NCBI RefSeq assembly: GCF_006539685.1
Contig: NZ_BJNM01000009.1
Span: 36,784 to 100,783, forward strand
Origin: Gluconobacter oxydans
GTDB taxonomy: Bacteria > Pseudomonadota > Alphaproteobacteria > Acetobacterales > Acetobacteraceae
DNA length: 64,000 bases
Reading direction: 5' to 3'
Shown: positions 22,562-33,350 of the stretch, piece by piece
How the letters are laid out: each line of letters opens with the position of its first letter
Numbering within the stretch: the stretch's first letter is position 1
The notes under the pieces: model-generated
The model's database searches: none
Seen by the model: the letters and a program-made list of their open reading frames with translations, nothing else
Told to the model about the DNA's origin: nothing
Program-made: the position numbers and the translations under genes

Positions 22562-22580
22562 GCCTCTCATTGCGAGAGGC
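22562..22580. terminator. Short hairpin between guaB and rsmB
   Basis: GCCTCTC/GAGAGGC arms with a 5-base loop just after the guaB stop. There is no T-run on the guaB sense strand, so this may be only a partial terminator. Confidence 0.4.
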
Positions 22581-22596
22581 TTTGACGCGGGGACGT

Positions 22597-24105
<1,509 letters not shown>

Positions 24106-24114
24106 TTACGTCAT

Positions 24115-24129
24115 GCGTCGTGACGACGC
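24115..24129. promoter_or_regulatory. Perfect palindrome upstream of guaB
   Basis: GCGTCGT-G-ACGACGC lies 25 bp before the guaB start codon, between it and tRNA-Gln. It could be an operator or an RNA hairpin in the leader; no known factor is implied. Confidence 0.3.
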
Positions 24130-24240
24130 GATGTGTGTGAACCGGAGACCAAGAGGCCGTCCGGCCGTTGGCGGGTCCTCATAGAGCACTTTACCCCCTG
24201 AGGGGAAGTCTCTTTTTTGCGGTATTTTCTGAGGACTTTT

Positions 24241-24314
24241 TGGCTGGGAGACCTGGATTCGAACCAGGGCTGACCGGGTCAGAGCCGGTAGTTCTACCGC
24301 TAAACTATCTCCCA
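24241..24314 (-). tRNA. tRNA-Gln (anticodon CTG)
   Basis: The reverse strand folds as a complete cloverleaf of 74 nt with encoded CCA: acceptor TGGGAGA/TCTCCCA, D arm GTTT-AGCGGTA-GAAC, anticodon stem ACCGG/CCGGT with loop CTCTGAC giving CTG, and T arm CCTGG-TTCGAAT-CCAGG. The discriminator is G, as expected for tRNA-Gln. Confidence 0.96.
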
Positions 24315-24472
24315 AGCGGTGAGAGGGTGTTTATCAATCGCTCCGGGACGGCGCAAGGGGGCGATAGACATTTTTTTCAGAAAAACTGATATTTTTCTTG
24401 CGACTAGGGTCCCGCGCACCCCATGCTGCTTTTCCAAGGTCCCAGATCACGGGCAAGCGGGAGCCGAAACAC

Positions 24473-25594
24473 ATGATGAGGTATGGAACGGATCACAACC
24501 TGTCAGGCCCCGTGCCTGTGCATGCGTCTGCCAGACGCACGGGTCCGTTCTTTGGTGCCATCGATCTCGGTACCAACAACTGCCGTCTCATGATTGCAGC
24601 AGGCACGCCCAACGGTTTTCGTGTGGTGGACAGCTTCAACCGCTCAGTCCGTCTGGGTGAAGGCCTGCGCGCCAGTGGCCGTCTTGCCGAAGAGTCCATG
24701 AAGCGCGCGCTCGATGCTCTTCGTATCTGTGCGGAACGCATGAAGCAGTGGCCCCTCGTTCATGTCCGCGCCGTTGCGACCGAAGCGTGCCGTCAGGCTG
24801 CCAACGGTCGCGAGTTCCTGGCGCGCGTACAGCATGAGACAGGTCTGACCATCGACATCATCACGGCCCGTGAAGAAGCGGAACTGGCGCTTGAAAGCTG
24901 CTCCCCCCTCTTCCGGCAGCCCGAACACAAGCCCGTCCAGGCGGATCGTGGTGTCCTTTTTGATATCGGCGGCGGTTCTACCGAGGTCGCCTGGGTCCGG
25001 ATCGATCCGGAGCGTCAGACCCAGACCCTGATCGGCACGACAAGTGTTCCCGTTGGCGTGATTACCCTTCAGGAAATGTTCGGTGAAGGACATGGCCCCT
25101 CTTATGAGACGATGGTCAGTCACGTTCAGGACTATCTGAAGGACTTCGAGACCGTGCATCGTATCCGGCGTGAGGTAACGCACGGCAAAACACGGCTGAT
25201 CGGTACCTCCGGAACAGTGACGACGCTCGCCGGGGTGGCGCTTTCCCTGCCCCGCTACAACCGCGCGGCGATTGATGGACTGACACTGCCTGGCCCAAGC
25301 ATGGTGGATGCCATCGGCAGCCTGCGGCGTTTGGATCGTGACGAACTGGCGGAGCATCCGTGCGTGGGGGCAGAACGCATGAAATTCGTTCTGCCGGGCT
25401 GTGCAATCTTCGAAGCGATCCACCGTCTGTGGCCGGTTGAGGACGTAACGATTGCGGACCGGGGGTTGCGCGACGGGATGTTGCTGCGTATGGCCCGCGA
25501 TCACGGTCAGCGTTCCGGCAAGGGGCGCAGCACGACCAGTCGCCATGCCACGCCCCGGTCACGGGGCCCATTCGGGACATACGCCACGATATGA
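24473..25594 (+). CDS. Exopolyphosphatase / pppGpp phosphohydrolase (Ppx/GppA family)
   Basis: A 373-residue ASKHA-fold phosphatase that hydrolyses polyphosphate or pppGpp. ATP-binding-like motifs are clear: FFGAIDLGTNNCRLMIA near residue 27 and VLFDIGGGSTEVAWV near 165, plus IGTSGTVTTLAG. At ~370 residues it is the short form found in alphaproteobacteria, lacking the long C-terminal HD-like region of E. coli Ppx/GppA. Start ATG 24473 or 24476 follows CGGGAG. The ATGA overlap with rlmE shows an operon. Confidence 0.92.
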   Translation: MMRYGTDHNLSGPVPVHASARRTGPFFGAIDLGTNNCRLMIAAGTPNGFRVVDSFNRSVRLGEGLRASGRLAEESMKRALDALRICAERMKQWPLVHVRAVATEACRQAANGREFLARVQHETGLTIDIITAREEAELALESCSPLFRQPEHKPVQADRGVLFDIGGGSTEVAWVRIDPERQTQTLIGTTSVPVGVITLQEMFGEGHGPSYETMVSHVQDYLKDFETVHRIRREVTHGKTRLIGTSGTVTTLAGVALSLPRYNRAAIDGLTLPGPSMVDAIGSLRRLDRDELAEHPCVGAERMKFVLPGCAIFEAIHRLWPVEDVTIADRGLRDGMLLRMARDHGQRSGKGRSTTSRHATPRSRGPFGTYATI

Positions 25595-26397
25595 AGCCGC
25601 CAAGATCCCGCTCCGGTTCCAGCAAGGACACGGGACCGAAGCGTATTCCGGGCAAGGCCCTGAAAAGCGCCTCCAACCCCGGTGAAAACGACGCAACACT
25701 TGATTCCGCAACCGCCCGCACGGCCCGCAACAAGACCGTATCGCTCCGCACGGCCCGTGGACGCACCACGGCCCAGCAGCGCTGGCTCAATCGCCAGTTG
25801 AACGATCCCTATGTCGCAGCCGCCCGCAAGCAGGGCTGGCGTTCGCGTGCTGCCTTCAAGCTGATTGAAATTGACGACCGATTTAAACTGATCGGGGAAG
25901 GCACGCGGATCATCGATCTGGGCGCTGCTCCCGGTGGATGGACCCAGGTCGCTGTCAAGCGTGGCGCGAAACATGTCGTGGGGCTGGATCTGCTTCCGGT
26001 CGATCCTGTTGCCGGTGCGGAAATCATTGAGGGCGACTTCACGGATCCCGAGATGCCGGATCGCCTGAAGGATATGCTGGGTGGTCCGGCCGATCTCGTC
26101 ATGTCCGATATGGCGCCGAACACGACGGGTCATGCCGCAACCGACCATATGCGGATCATGGGTCTCGCGGAAGGTGCGCTTGATTTCGCTTTTCAGGTCT
26201 TGGCTGAAGGAGGAAGCTTCATCGCCAAGGTGTTCCAGGGCGGCTCGGAAAAGGATATGCTAGCACTGATGAAAACGGCGTTTTCCAGCGTCAAGCACGT
26301 CAAACCCCCGGCCTCCCGCAAGGAATCCAGCGAGCTTTATGTCATTGCAACGGGTTTTCGCCCGGAGCGTCTGCTCGAAAGCAGCAAGGGTGCCTGA
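25591..26397 (+). CDS. rlmE: 23S rRNA (uridine-2'-O)-methyltransferase RlmE (FtsJ/RrmJ)
   Basis: Methylates U2552 of 23S rRNA. The 268-residue protein has a ~70-residue basic, low-complexity N-terminal extension, then the FtsJ core: SRAAFKLIEID (catalytic Lys), IIDLGAAPGGWTQVAV (SAM motif), VMSDMAPNTTGH (catalytic Asp), FIAKVFQGG (catalytic Lys) and KESSELYVIATGF (Glu). The extension is longer than in E. coli and may help RNA binding. It is coupled to the Ppx/GppA gene by a 4-bp overlap. Confidence 0.95.
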   Translation: MKPPRSRSGSSKDTGPKRIPGKALKSASNPGENDATLDSATARTARNKTVSLRTARGRTTAQQRWLNRQLNDPYVAAARKQGWRSRAAFKLIEIDDRFKLIGEGTRIIDLGAAPGGWTQVAVKRGAKHVVGLDLLPVDPVAGAEIIEGDFTDPEMPDRLKDMLGGPADLVMSDMAPNTTGHAATDHMRIMGLAEGALDFAFQVLAEGGSFIAKVFQGGSEKDMLALMKTAFSSVKHVKPPASRKESSELYVIATGFRPERLLESSKGA

Positions 26398-26452
26398 GGG
26401 CAGCAGATACCGCCATCCCGCATAGATTTTTTCGGAAGAATAACCCGTCTCG

Positions 26453-27814
26453 ATGCTTGCCAGCCTGCTCGTTATTCTTCTGTATCTCTGCTTTCTGCCC
26501 GTTATCTCGCTTGTGCTGGCCCGGCAGCCTCACAAGGATCTCCCGCCCTGGGCGATCTGCCTCTCGCTGGTCGCGACCGAAACATCGACCCTGACCATCG
26601 TCAGTGTCCCGGGCGTGGCTTACCTCAAGGGGTATGTTTTTGTCGGGCTGGCCATTGGATACCTGATTGGCCGCACGGCGGTCGCAATCTGGTTTCTGCC
26701 GCTGCATGAACGCGGCGCGACATCCATCTATCGCTATATCGGCCAGAGATTTGGCACAAAACTGCAGAAGCTCCTCTCCGGCACCTTTCTGATCACCCGT
26801 CTCGTCGCTGAGGGCGTTCGCCTTTATGCCGGAATGCTTCCCGTCTCGATGCTGTTTGCCAGCATGGGCTACCCTGTCTCGGACCTGCTTCTTCTATTTC
26901 TGATCGTTCTGCTGACGCTGACCTATACGATCGCGGGCGGCCTGAAAGCTGTTGTCTGGTCTGACAGTCTCCAGCTTGGACTGTATCTGGGCGGAAGTAT
27001 TGCCTGTCTGGTCGTGATCTGGTGCCGCGCCGGGACAGCTCCCTTTCACTGGGCCCCTGTCTTCAGTCACGGCCTGCCCGTTTTTACAGATCCGTTTTCC
27101 ATCGCCGGCGCAGTCATCGGCGGGGCCATTCTGGCGCTGGCTTCGCACGGGACCGATCAGTTGATGCTGCAACGTTGTCTCGCGGCAAAGACCCTCAATG
27201 GTGCGCGTGCGGCGATGATCGGCAGTGTTTTCGTCGTGGGAGGGCTTTTTGCCCTGCTTTCCTGCATCGGCATGGCACTGCGTGATCTGATGCCGGCTCA
27301 GGGTGCCCGGCCCGACGCACTGTTCCCGCATTTCATCCTGACTTTGCCGCCTGTGTTAAGCGGCCTCATGATCGCAGGCGTTCTCGCCGCGACCATGGGG
27401 TCCCTGTCCAGCGCCATGAACGCCATGGCGGCCGCAACCCGGGCAGACTTTATGCCGCACGGCCCGTTCTCCCTGAGGAGCCTGACGGCGCTCTGGGCTT
27501 TTCTTCTCGTTTTGACCGCGCTGCTATTTTCGCGCCCGAGCGGTTCGGCTGTCGTCTTCGGTCTCTCCATCGCGTCCTACAGCTATGGCGCCACGCTCGG
27601 AGTGTTCCTGCTGGCCATGATTGGCCATTCCCGGGAGGAACGGGCTGCGATTGCCGGTTTCATATCCGCCGTGATCGTGCTGGCACTCGTCTCCCTCGTC
27701 CGGATCGAGGGGCATCCTATTGCCTTCCCGTGGCTCGTTCCGATGGGTGTCGCAGCCACGTTTGCCGGTGCGGGGACCTTCTCAGGCCTGAGGCGGATTG
27801 GCCTGCAGAAATGA
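26453..27814 (+). CDS. Sodium:solute symporter family transporter
   Basis: A 453-residue inner-membrane protein with about 12-13 helices and SSS-family features: LVATETSTLTIVSVPG near residue 40, the ALASHGTDQLMLQRCLAAKT motif near 225, and LAATMGSLSSAMNAMAAATRADF near 310. The substrate cannot be told from sequence. Its 3' end overlaps the convergent hpnG by 33 bp. It begins 55 bp after rlmE and may be read from the same transcript. Confidence 0.9.
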   Translation: MLASLLVILLYLCFLPVISLVLARQPHKDLPPWAICLSLVATETSTLTIVSVPGVAYLKGYVFVGLAIGYLIGRTAVAIWFLPLHERGATSIYRYIGQRFGTKLQKLLSGTFLITRLVAEGVRLYAGMLPVSMLFASMGYPVSDLLLLFLIVLLTLTYTIAGGLKAVVWSDSLQLGLYLGGSIACLVVIWCRAGTAPFHWAPVFSHGLPVFTDPFSIAGAVIGGAILALASHGTDQLMLQRCLAAKTLNGARAAMIGSVFVVGGLFALLSCIGMALRDLMPAQGARPDALFPHFILTLPPVLSGLMIAGVLAATMGSLSSAMNAMAAATRADFMPHGPFSLRSLTALWAFLLVLTALLFSRPSGSAVVFGLSIASYSYGATLGVFLLAMIGHSREERAAIAGFISAVIVLALVSLVRIEGHPIAFPWLVPMGVAATFAGAGTFSGLRRIGLQK

Positions 27815-28414
27815 AGCCATGGAACGCTGTGCTATGGCCGCTTCCCTGCCCAGACGGATCAGTCCGCCGATCTGCAGGGGATGTCGCAACAGGGAACCCA
27901 GCAGGCCGGGCACATATACGGCCCCGTCTCTGACGCTGGTCTTGACCGCAGACGGAAGGTCGCGCGTCGCATCGTCACAGACCACCCGCAGAACAGCAAA
28001 AGGTACGCCCGCATCGGCAACGACGCCGCTTTCCATGTCCACGGCCAAGCATTTCGTCTGCGAAAAATACCAGGCTTTTTCCAGACCCAGTTCCACCAGC
28101 ACATCGCTGTGCAGGATGCCCCCGCGTCGCGCATAGGCCGAGCCGAACATTTCGCTCAGATGCGGATCGCAGGAAATATCCCTGTCCTGGTAGCGGATAT
28201 GGTCCGCCACGATGACTGTTCCAGGTGCGACGTCCGGTGAGAGGCTTCCCGCACATCCGAAAGACAGGAGTTCCGTTGCGCCTGCCTTGAGCAGACGTTC
28301 CACCCCCCTGCGCGCGCCTTCCGGCGTGGCATTGCTCAATGCCACGGGAGCATTCGGCAGGAAGCGCCGGATCAGACGGGCTTCCTGTTTCAGACCTGCG
28401 AGAATACCAAGCAT
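27782..28414 (-). CDS. hpnG: Hopanoid-associated phosphorylase HpnG (nucleosidase family)
   Basis: In characterised hopanoid producers HpnG removes adenine from adenosylhopane, giving ribosylhopane. The 210-residue protein has the purine nucleoside phosphorylase/MTA nucleosidase layout: LGILAGLKQEARLIRR start, LLSFGCAGSLSPDVAPGTV, CLAVDMESGVVADA (substrate-binding Met-Glu) and LRVVCDDATRDLP. It overlaps the shc stop by 1 bp (TGATG). The hpnH gene that would make adenosylhopane is not adjacent. Confidence 0.92.
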   Translation of the reverse strand: MLGILAGLKQEARLIRRFLPNAPVALSNATPEGARRGVERLLKAGATELLSFGCAGSLSPDVAPGTVIVADHIRYQDRDISCDPHLSEMFGSAYARRGGILHSDVLVELGLEKAWYFSQTKCLAVDMESGVVADAGVPFAVLRVVCDDATRDLPSAVKTSVRDGAVYVPGLLGSLLRHPLQIGGLIRLGREAAIAQRSMASFLQANPPQA

Positions 28415-30369
28415 CAGAACCCGTACTCCACCTTGCCGCTGTTGCTCACACCGAGATTGCGATAACGGGCCAAGGCAGTCAGCGGGAAGAACTGCTTGTA
28501 GCCATGATAGCGCAGGTAGAAGACCTTCGGGAAGCCAACGGCATTATAGGCTTCTTCCTGCCATTCGCCCTTTTCGTTCTGCTGGGACACGAGATAGGCC
28601 ACACCGCGCTTGACGGCCTCACTCTCGCGGCGACCAACGGCCATGAGAGCGAGGACGGCCCAGGCAGTCTGGGACGGCAGACTCTTCTTGTACGTACCAG
28701 CTGTGCCGCCCTCGTAAGTGGCGCAGTCCTCGCCCCAGCCACCATCCGGACGCTGGACGCTCTCAAGCCAGTTTACGGCCCGCAGGACCATCGGATCATC
28801 ATGGGGCACGCCTGCGATGTTCAGGGCGCACAGGACCGACCATGTTCCGTAGATGTAATTCGTTCCCCACCGGCCGAACCAGCAGCCCTCGGGCTCCTGT
28901 TCCGAGCGCAGATATTCGATCGCCTTGAGGATGACCGGCCGGTCATCCGGGTCTCCAAGCTGCGCCAGGAAGGAAATGCAACGCGCCGAGACATCCGCAG
29001 TCGGCGGATCCAGAAGTGCGCCGTGATCCGAGAAGGGAATGTGGTTGAGCAGTTCGTGGTCGTTGTCGATATCGAACGCACCCCAGCCGCCATTGGTGCT
29101 CTGCATGCCGATGATCCATTCCCGGGCGCGAGAGATGGCCTCGCGGCTATTCTCGGGATCGACACGATGCAGCAGCATGGCCACGACGGCGGTGTCATCG
29201 ACGTCCGGGTAGTAATCGTTCTCGTACTGGAACGCCCAGCCACCGGGCCGAAGGTCAGGCGCATTGATGGCCCAGTCGCCCTTGACGTCCAGGATCTGGT
29301 GTTCCCGCAGCCATTCAGCACTCTTTTTCAGCGCGGCGAGTGTTTCCTTGGTTTTCGTGCCGGCCGGTCCGGACGCCGCTTCGATCATCGCAAGGCCCGA
29401 CAGGCCCGTATCCCAGACCGGCGAGACGCAGGGCTGGCAGTAGATCTCGTCACCATGATCCACGAGCAGATCCTGGATTGCGTCCCATGCCGTTTTGGCG
29501 CGCGGATCGCTGTCCGGCACACCCTGGGCGCGGTACATCATCACGACATTCGCCATGGCCGGATAGATGGCCCCGAGCCCACCCCGGCTCAGACGCGGCT
29601 CGATGAAATCGCTGGCGGCCTTGAGGGCCTTCTTGTGCACGCTGCGCGGAATAAGCGGCAGGACCGGACGCAGCGCGGAGTCCAGATGCTTGAAAAACCG
29701 CCCCCAGACCGAGCGGTACGGCCCGCGGATCCAGTCTTTGACTTCGGAAGGTGGCTTGACGAACAGCTCCTGGACATGGATGCCGCGCGGATTGATGGCC
29801 TTGGGACGCAGCGCGTTGAGCACCAGAAGCGGCGCAATGACGGCCCGGGACCAGTAGGACATGTTCCAGACGGAGAAAAACGCTTTGCGTGGCAGGAGCA
29901 TGAGCTCGACCGGCATCACGGGCGTTGCGTCCCACGGCACTTCCCCGAACAGGGCGAGCTGGATCCGCGTGAACACGTTTGTCCGCGCCGCGCCGCCATG
30001 ATCGAGAATGGCCTCACGCGCAATGCGCATGTGAGGCGCATTGATGTCGTCCCCGATGGCCTTGAGCGCGAAATACGCCTTTACGGTCGCCGAAAGATCG
30101 AAGCCGCCGTCATGATAAAGCGGCCATCCCCCGTGATGGCCCTGGATGCGACGCAGATAGACACCGATCTTGGCCTGTTTTTCCGGGTCGATGCGGTCGA
30201 GATAATGTTCGAGCAGTACATATTCCGCAGGGATCGTCGCGTCCGCTTCGAGCTCGTAAACCCAGTGTCCGTCTGATTTCTGCTTCCCACCCAGCGCGGC
30301 CTGCGCTCCCTCGATGGCATGATTGATCTCATCGGGTTCGACGGATTGGCGGGACAAGGTCTCGCTCAC
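28414..30369 (-). CDS. shc: Squalene-hopene cyclase
   Basis: Cyclises squalene to hopene/hopanol at the membrane. The ~651-residue protein has the catalytic DVDD acid motif in YYPDVDDTAVV, several QW repeats (for example GGWGAFDIDNDHELLN, EGCWFGRWGTNYIYG, GGWGEDCATYEGG) and the GTAGTYKKSLPSQTAWA region. The frame is open to 30501, but GTG at 30369 (SETLSRQSVE) follows a near-perfect AAAGGAGGA site and gives the usual family length, so I prefer it. It is followed by hpnG with a 1-bp overlap and preceded by hpnE after 112 bp. Confidence 0.97.
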   Translation of the reverse strand: MSETLSRQSVEPDEINHAIEGAQAALGGKQKSDGHWVYELEADATIPAEYVLLEHYLDRIDPEKQAKIGVYLRRIQGHHGGWPLYHDGGFDLSATVKAYFALKAIGDDINAPHMRIAREAILDHGGAARTNVFTRIQLALFGEVPWDATPVMPVELMLLPRKAFFSVWNMSYWSRAVIAPLLVLNALRPKAINPRGIHVQELFVKPPSEVKDWIRGPYRSVWGRFFKHLDSALRPVLPLIPRSVHKKALKAASDFIEPRLSRGGLGAIYPAMANVVMMYRAQGVPDSDPRAKTAWDAIQDLLVDHGDEIYCQPCVSPVWDTGLSGLAMIEAASGPAGTKTKETLAALKKSAEWLREHQILDVKGDWAINAPDLRPGGWAFQYENDYYPDVDDTAVVAMLLHRVDPENSREAISRAREWIIGMQSTNGGWGAFDIDNDHELLNHIPFSDHGALLDPPTADVSARCISFLAQLGDPDDRPVILKAIEYLRSEQEPEGCWFGRWGTNYIYGTWSVLCALNIAGVPHDDPMVLRAVNWLESVQRPDGGWGEDCATYEGGTAGTYKKSLPSQTAWAVLALMAVGRRESEAVKRGVAYLVSQQNEKGEWQEEAYNAVGFPKVFYLRYHGYKQFFPLTALARYRNLGVSNSGKVEYGF

Positions 30370-30481
30370 GCGGTCCTCCTTTTCCAGAATATCAGAATAG
30401 ATCAGCATTGTTCGGTTCTCCCGACACAGGCGGTCCTGAAAGGCGGGAGCTGTGTTACAATCATGACTGTGAGAGCGCTCA

Positions 30482-31777
30482 TCACGATCCCGTGTTTTCA
30501 ACGGCGGAGCGGAAACCCAGCGCCGCGACGGCCTGGAGACCCGACTGGATGGAGCCTTCGATCGTGGAGGGCAGTCCGGTGTCGGTCCAGTCCCCGGCCA
30601 GAGCCAGATTCACCAGATCCGTTCGGGGTCCGGGGCGCAGCCGGTTCTGCTCGGGTGTCGCGGCGAACGTTGCCCGCTTTTCCCAGATCAGACGCGCGGG
30701 CGGCATGGCCACCGGAAGCGACTGCGACAGGACGGGATCAAGCGCGCGCCGGATCTCGGACCAGATCGTGGCCAGCAGTTCGCTGTTTTCGCGATCGGCG
30801 TAGCGGTTGGCCGCACTGACGGTGACGGACAGGATATCGCCCTTGAGGAAAATCCATTCCGAAATGCCGCCAACCAGCCCCACAAATCCGGCCTGAGCCA
30901 CCACGCCCCGGGCCTGAACCACGGCCGGGAGACGGAAATGTGCGTTCGCGATGCTCTCGAAAGCGTCCGGCGATTTCAGCCCCGGCAGCAGGGACTGCGC
31001 GACAGGCCCCGGGACGGCCATGATAACCTGGTCTTCAGGGCCGAGCTCGATCCGCCCTTCAGCGGTTTCGAGCGCCGTTGCCCGGCCATTCTGCTGTTCG
31101 ATGGCACTGACGCGGACACCCGTGCGGACATCGCCGTGAAAGCGCTTCAGATATGCCACAGCCGGATCAATCAGTGTTTCGGACAGTCCAACTTCCGGGA
31201 ACCAGGGGCAGCAGGTCATGCCGCCCTTGGCGAGGGATTTGCGGATCACGTTTCCAAGCAGTTTCGCGCTGCCGGTATGGATATCCGTATTGAGAACGGA
31301 AATCGCAAAAGGCACGAGCAGCCTGCGGCTCAGCTGCCCGGAACTCAGGCAGGCATCCACGGTCGTGTTCTCGCCAGCGCGCAGGAAGCGACCCAGGGAA
31401 GCCAGTTCCGACAGCTTCATGCCCGGGACGCGTCGGCCGCCCGGCAGCGCCCAGAATGGAAGCTTTCCTTTCGACAGGCGCAGCGTCCAGGCCAGACTGT
31501 CCTCGAGATCGTAATACGGAAAGATCGGCAGTCCCGGACCTGTCAGGGTATGGCGCGCGCCGATGATGTCCAGATAACGGAACGTCAGATCGTTCGCTGA
31601 CAGGATCAGGTGATTGCCGTTATCAATCCGGGCATCGAGAGAGCGGTCGTGAAAGGAGCGGGCCCGCCCGCCGCAGGCCGGTCCTGCCTCGTAGACCGTG
31701 ACCCGGGCCTGTGCTGCCAGCTCGATTGCGGCGGAGAGGCCTGCCAGACCACCGCCGATGATGTGGACATGGCTCAT
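30482..31777 (-). CDS. hpnE: Hydroxysqualene dehydroxylase HpnE
   Basis: An FAD amine-oxidase-type enzyme that reduces hydroxysqualene to squalene. The 431-residue protein begins with the dinucleotide fold VHIIGGGLAGLSAAIELA, then VYEAGPACGGRARSF. The DNGNHLILSAN region and the C-terminal FAD-contact segment LALAGDWTDTGLPSTIEGSI are typical of the family. It starts 5 bp after hpnD, so hpnD-hpnE form one transcript. Confidence 0.94.
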   Translation of the reverse strand: MSHVHIIGGGLAGLSAAIELAAQARVTVYEAGPACGGRARSFHDRSLDARIDNGNHLILSANDLTFRYLDIIGARHTLTGPGLPIFPYYDLEDSLAWTLRLSKGKLPFWALPGGRRVPGMKLSELASLGRFLRAGENTTVDACLSSGQLSRRLLVPFAISVLNTDIHTGSAKLLGNVIRKSLAKGGMTCCPWFPEVGLSETLIDPAVAYLKRFHGDVRTGVRVSAIEQQNGRATALETAEGRIELGPEDQVIMAVPGPVAQSLLPGLKSPDAFESIANAHFRLPAVVQARGVVAQAGFVGLVGGISEWIFLKGDILSVTVSAANRYADRENSELLATIWSEIRRALDPVLSQSLPVAMPPARLIWEKRATFAATPEQNRLRPGPRTDLVNLALAGDWTDTGLPSTIEGSIQSGLQAVAALGFRSAVENTGS

Positions 31778-31782
31778 GGGTC

Positions 31783-32658
31783 TTACTTCACATACGCTGC
31801 GAGAGTGCGCAGCTGTCTCCAGGGTTTGCAGACTTTCGGAGCGATATCTGGCGTTTTCCAGCCGCGCTTTTCCAGTGCTGAGAGGATCGGCGCATAGGAT
31901 GCCGCCATCATGCGGGCTGGCCGCATCGCGGTGCTGTCACACAGCCGCATGGCATTGCGGGCTTCACGGAAATGGTCCTTTGCCCGTTGTGCAAGAATAC
32001 GGGCGACCTGATCCAGACCGTGAGCGTACAGCGCTTCCTGCGGGTTCTTGGGAACATCGAACCGCGTCAGAAGCTCGGCGGGAAGATACAGTCTGCCCCG
32101 CCCCGCATCTTCGGCAATGTCACGCAGGATGTTGGTCAGCTGAAGGGCGCGCCCCAGATGATAGGCCACGCGCCGCGCATTGTCGGACGAATCCCCGAAG
32201 ACGCAGACCGAAAGCCGTCCGACCGCAGAGGCTACGCGGTCACAGTACAGATCAAGCGTCGCTTCGTCGGGGGCAACGATCGGTGCGCCACAATCCATGG
32301 CCATGCCGTCGATGACGTCATGGAAATCCTTGGCCTGAAGCTGATAGCGATGGATGGCAACGATCAGGATACGATCGAGCGCATCCGTCGCCACACCTTC
32401 ATAGAGCTGGTCAATCCGGCGGTGCCATTCCTGAAGGGCCGCCATCGGGTCCGCAACGCCGGCATCGCCATCCGCAATATCGTCCGCCTGACGGCAGAAA
32501 GCGTAGACCGCGAACATCGCCTGACGCCGGTCCGGCGGAAGAATGCTCATCCCGCGGGCAAAGGACGTTCCCGAAGCGGTGACGATCCTCTCGACATGGT
32601 CCAGATCGGCCTGCGCGCAGGGAAGACCGGAAGAAGCGCGCATCCTGCTGAAAACCAT
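31783..32658 (-). CDS. hpnD: Presqualene diphosphate synthase HpnD
   Basis: Joins two farnesyl diphosphates into presqualene diphosphate. The 291-residue squalene/phytoene synthase family protein has both Asp-rich motifs (FCRQADDIADG near residue 57 and TNILRDIAEDAGRGRLYLP near 180). The start at 32658 leaves 137 bp to the divergent cupin gene, where the hpnD-E-shc-hpnG promoter should lie. Confidence 0.94.
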   Translation of the reverse strand: MVFSRMRASSGLPCAQADLDHVERIVTASGTSFARGMSILPPDRRQAMFAVYAFCRQADDIADGDAGVADPMAALQEWHRRIDQLYEGVATDALDRILIVAIHRYQLQAKDFHDVIDGMAMDCGAPIVAPDEATLDLYCDRVASAVGRLSVCVFGDSSDNARRVAYHLGRALQLTNILRDIAEDAGRGRLYLPAELLTRFDVPKNPQEALYAHGLDQVARILAQRAKDHFREARNAMRLCDSTAMRPARMMAASYAPILSALEKRGWKTPDIAPKVCKPWRQLRTLAAYVK

Positions 32659-32795
32659 GTCTGTCCCCTGTCTCGTTTCAGAAGATCAGGGTTCTAGACC
32701 CAAATCCCCCCGAGACAAAGATGACCTGAACGGAAAGGCGTGCCATGCGTTAGGGTGATGCCAAAACGCAACACCTGAAGAGGAGTCTTTGCGCC

Positions 32796-33269
32796 ATGCG
32801 TTTCCTTCCCCAGATGAACCCGGCCCTTCTTGCGGGGGCAGTGGCAATCGCGACCCTCTCGGCACCGCTTGCCATCGCGCAGACGACACCGCCCGCGACA
32901 GCCAGCGGCCACGCCGAGCATCTCCTCGCGGACGATCACTCCTGGAACGGCACTCCTTACGATCATTACCTGACGACCCGCCCGATGCTCAGCATGATCC
33001 GGCTGACGATCCCGGCGCATTCCGCTCTGCCTTGGCATGTACATCCCTATCCCAATGCGGGCTATGTGCTTGAAGGCACCCTCACGATCGAGGACCGTGA
33101 AAGCGGCAAGAAGCGCACCTTCCATCAGGGCGAAGCCTTCGCGGAGTCGGTCAATAACGTCCATCGCGGCGTGACCGGTGACGGGCAGACGGTTCTCCTG
33201 CTGACCTATGCCGGTTCCCCAGGAAAGCCGACATCCATCCCCCTGCCCGGCCAGCAGAAAGAATACTGA
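32796..33269 (+). CDS. Exported cupin-domain protein
   Basis: A 157-residue protein with a Sec signal peptide (PALLAGAVAIATLSAPLAIA, cleavage near AIA-Q at ~29) and a single cupin barrel: ALPWHVHPYPNAGYVLEGTL carries two His ligands and HQGEAFAESVNNVHRG the third. The usual motif-1 Glu is not obvious. It is probably a periplasmic metal-binding protein; no activity can be assigned. It precedes the Tat-signal aminotransferase gene by 81 bp on the same strand, and both sit inside the hopanoid block on the opposite strand to it. Confidence 0.85.
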   Translation: MRFLPQMNPALLAGAVAIATLSAPLAIAQTTPPATASGHAEHLLADDHSWNGTPYDHYLTTRPMLSMIRLTIPAHSALPWHVHPYPNAGYVLEGTLTIEDRESGKKRTFHQGEAFAESVNNVHRGVTGDGQTVLLLTYAGSPGKPTSIPLPGQQKEY

Positions 33270-33350
33270 AAATATCCTCCGGGCCTGCTTTGACAGGGAA
33301 AACGTTTCGGAACTAACATGTTCCGTCCCTAGTCTGGAGTATGGCCCACA

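Noticed and set aside
24106..24315. 69-codon frame reading through the tRNA-Gln gene
   Set aside because: It translates the tRNA (RSALVRIQVSQP-type peptide is a known artefact of tRNA genes); the cloverleaf is the real feature.
28339..30276. 645-codon open frame antisense to shc
   Set aside because: It mirrors the squalene-hopene cyclase gene in a high-GC genome where antisense frames stay open. It has no family resemblance and no ribosome site, whereas the minus strand has all cyclase motifs.
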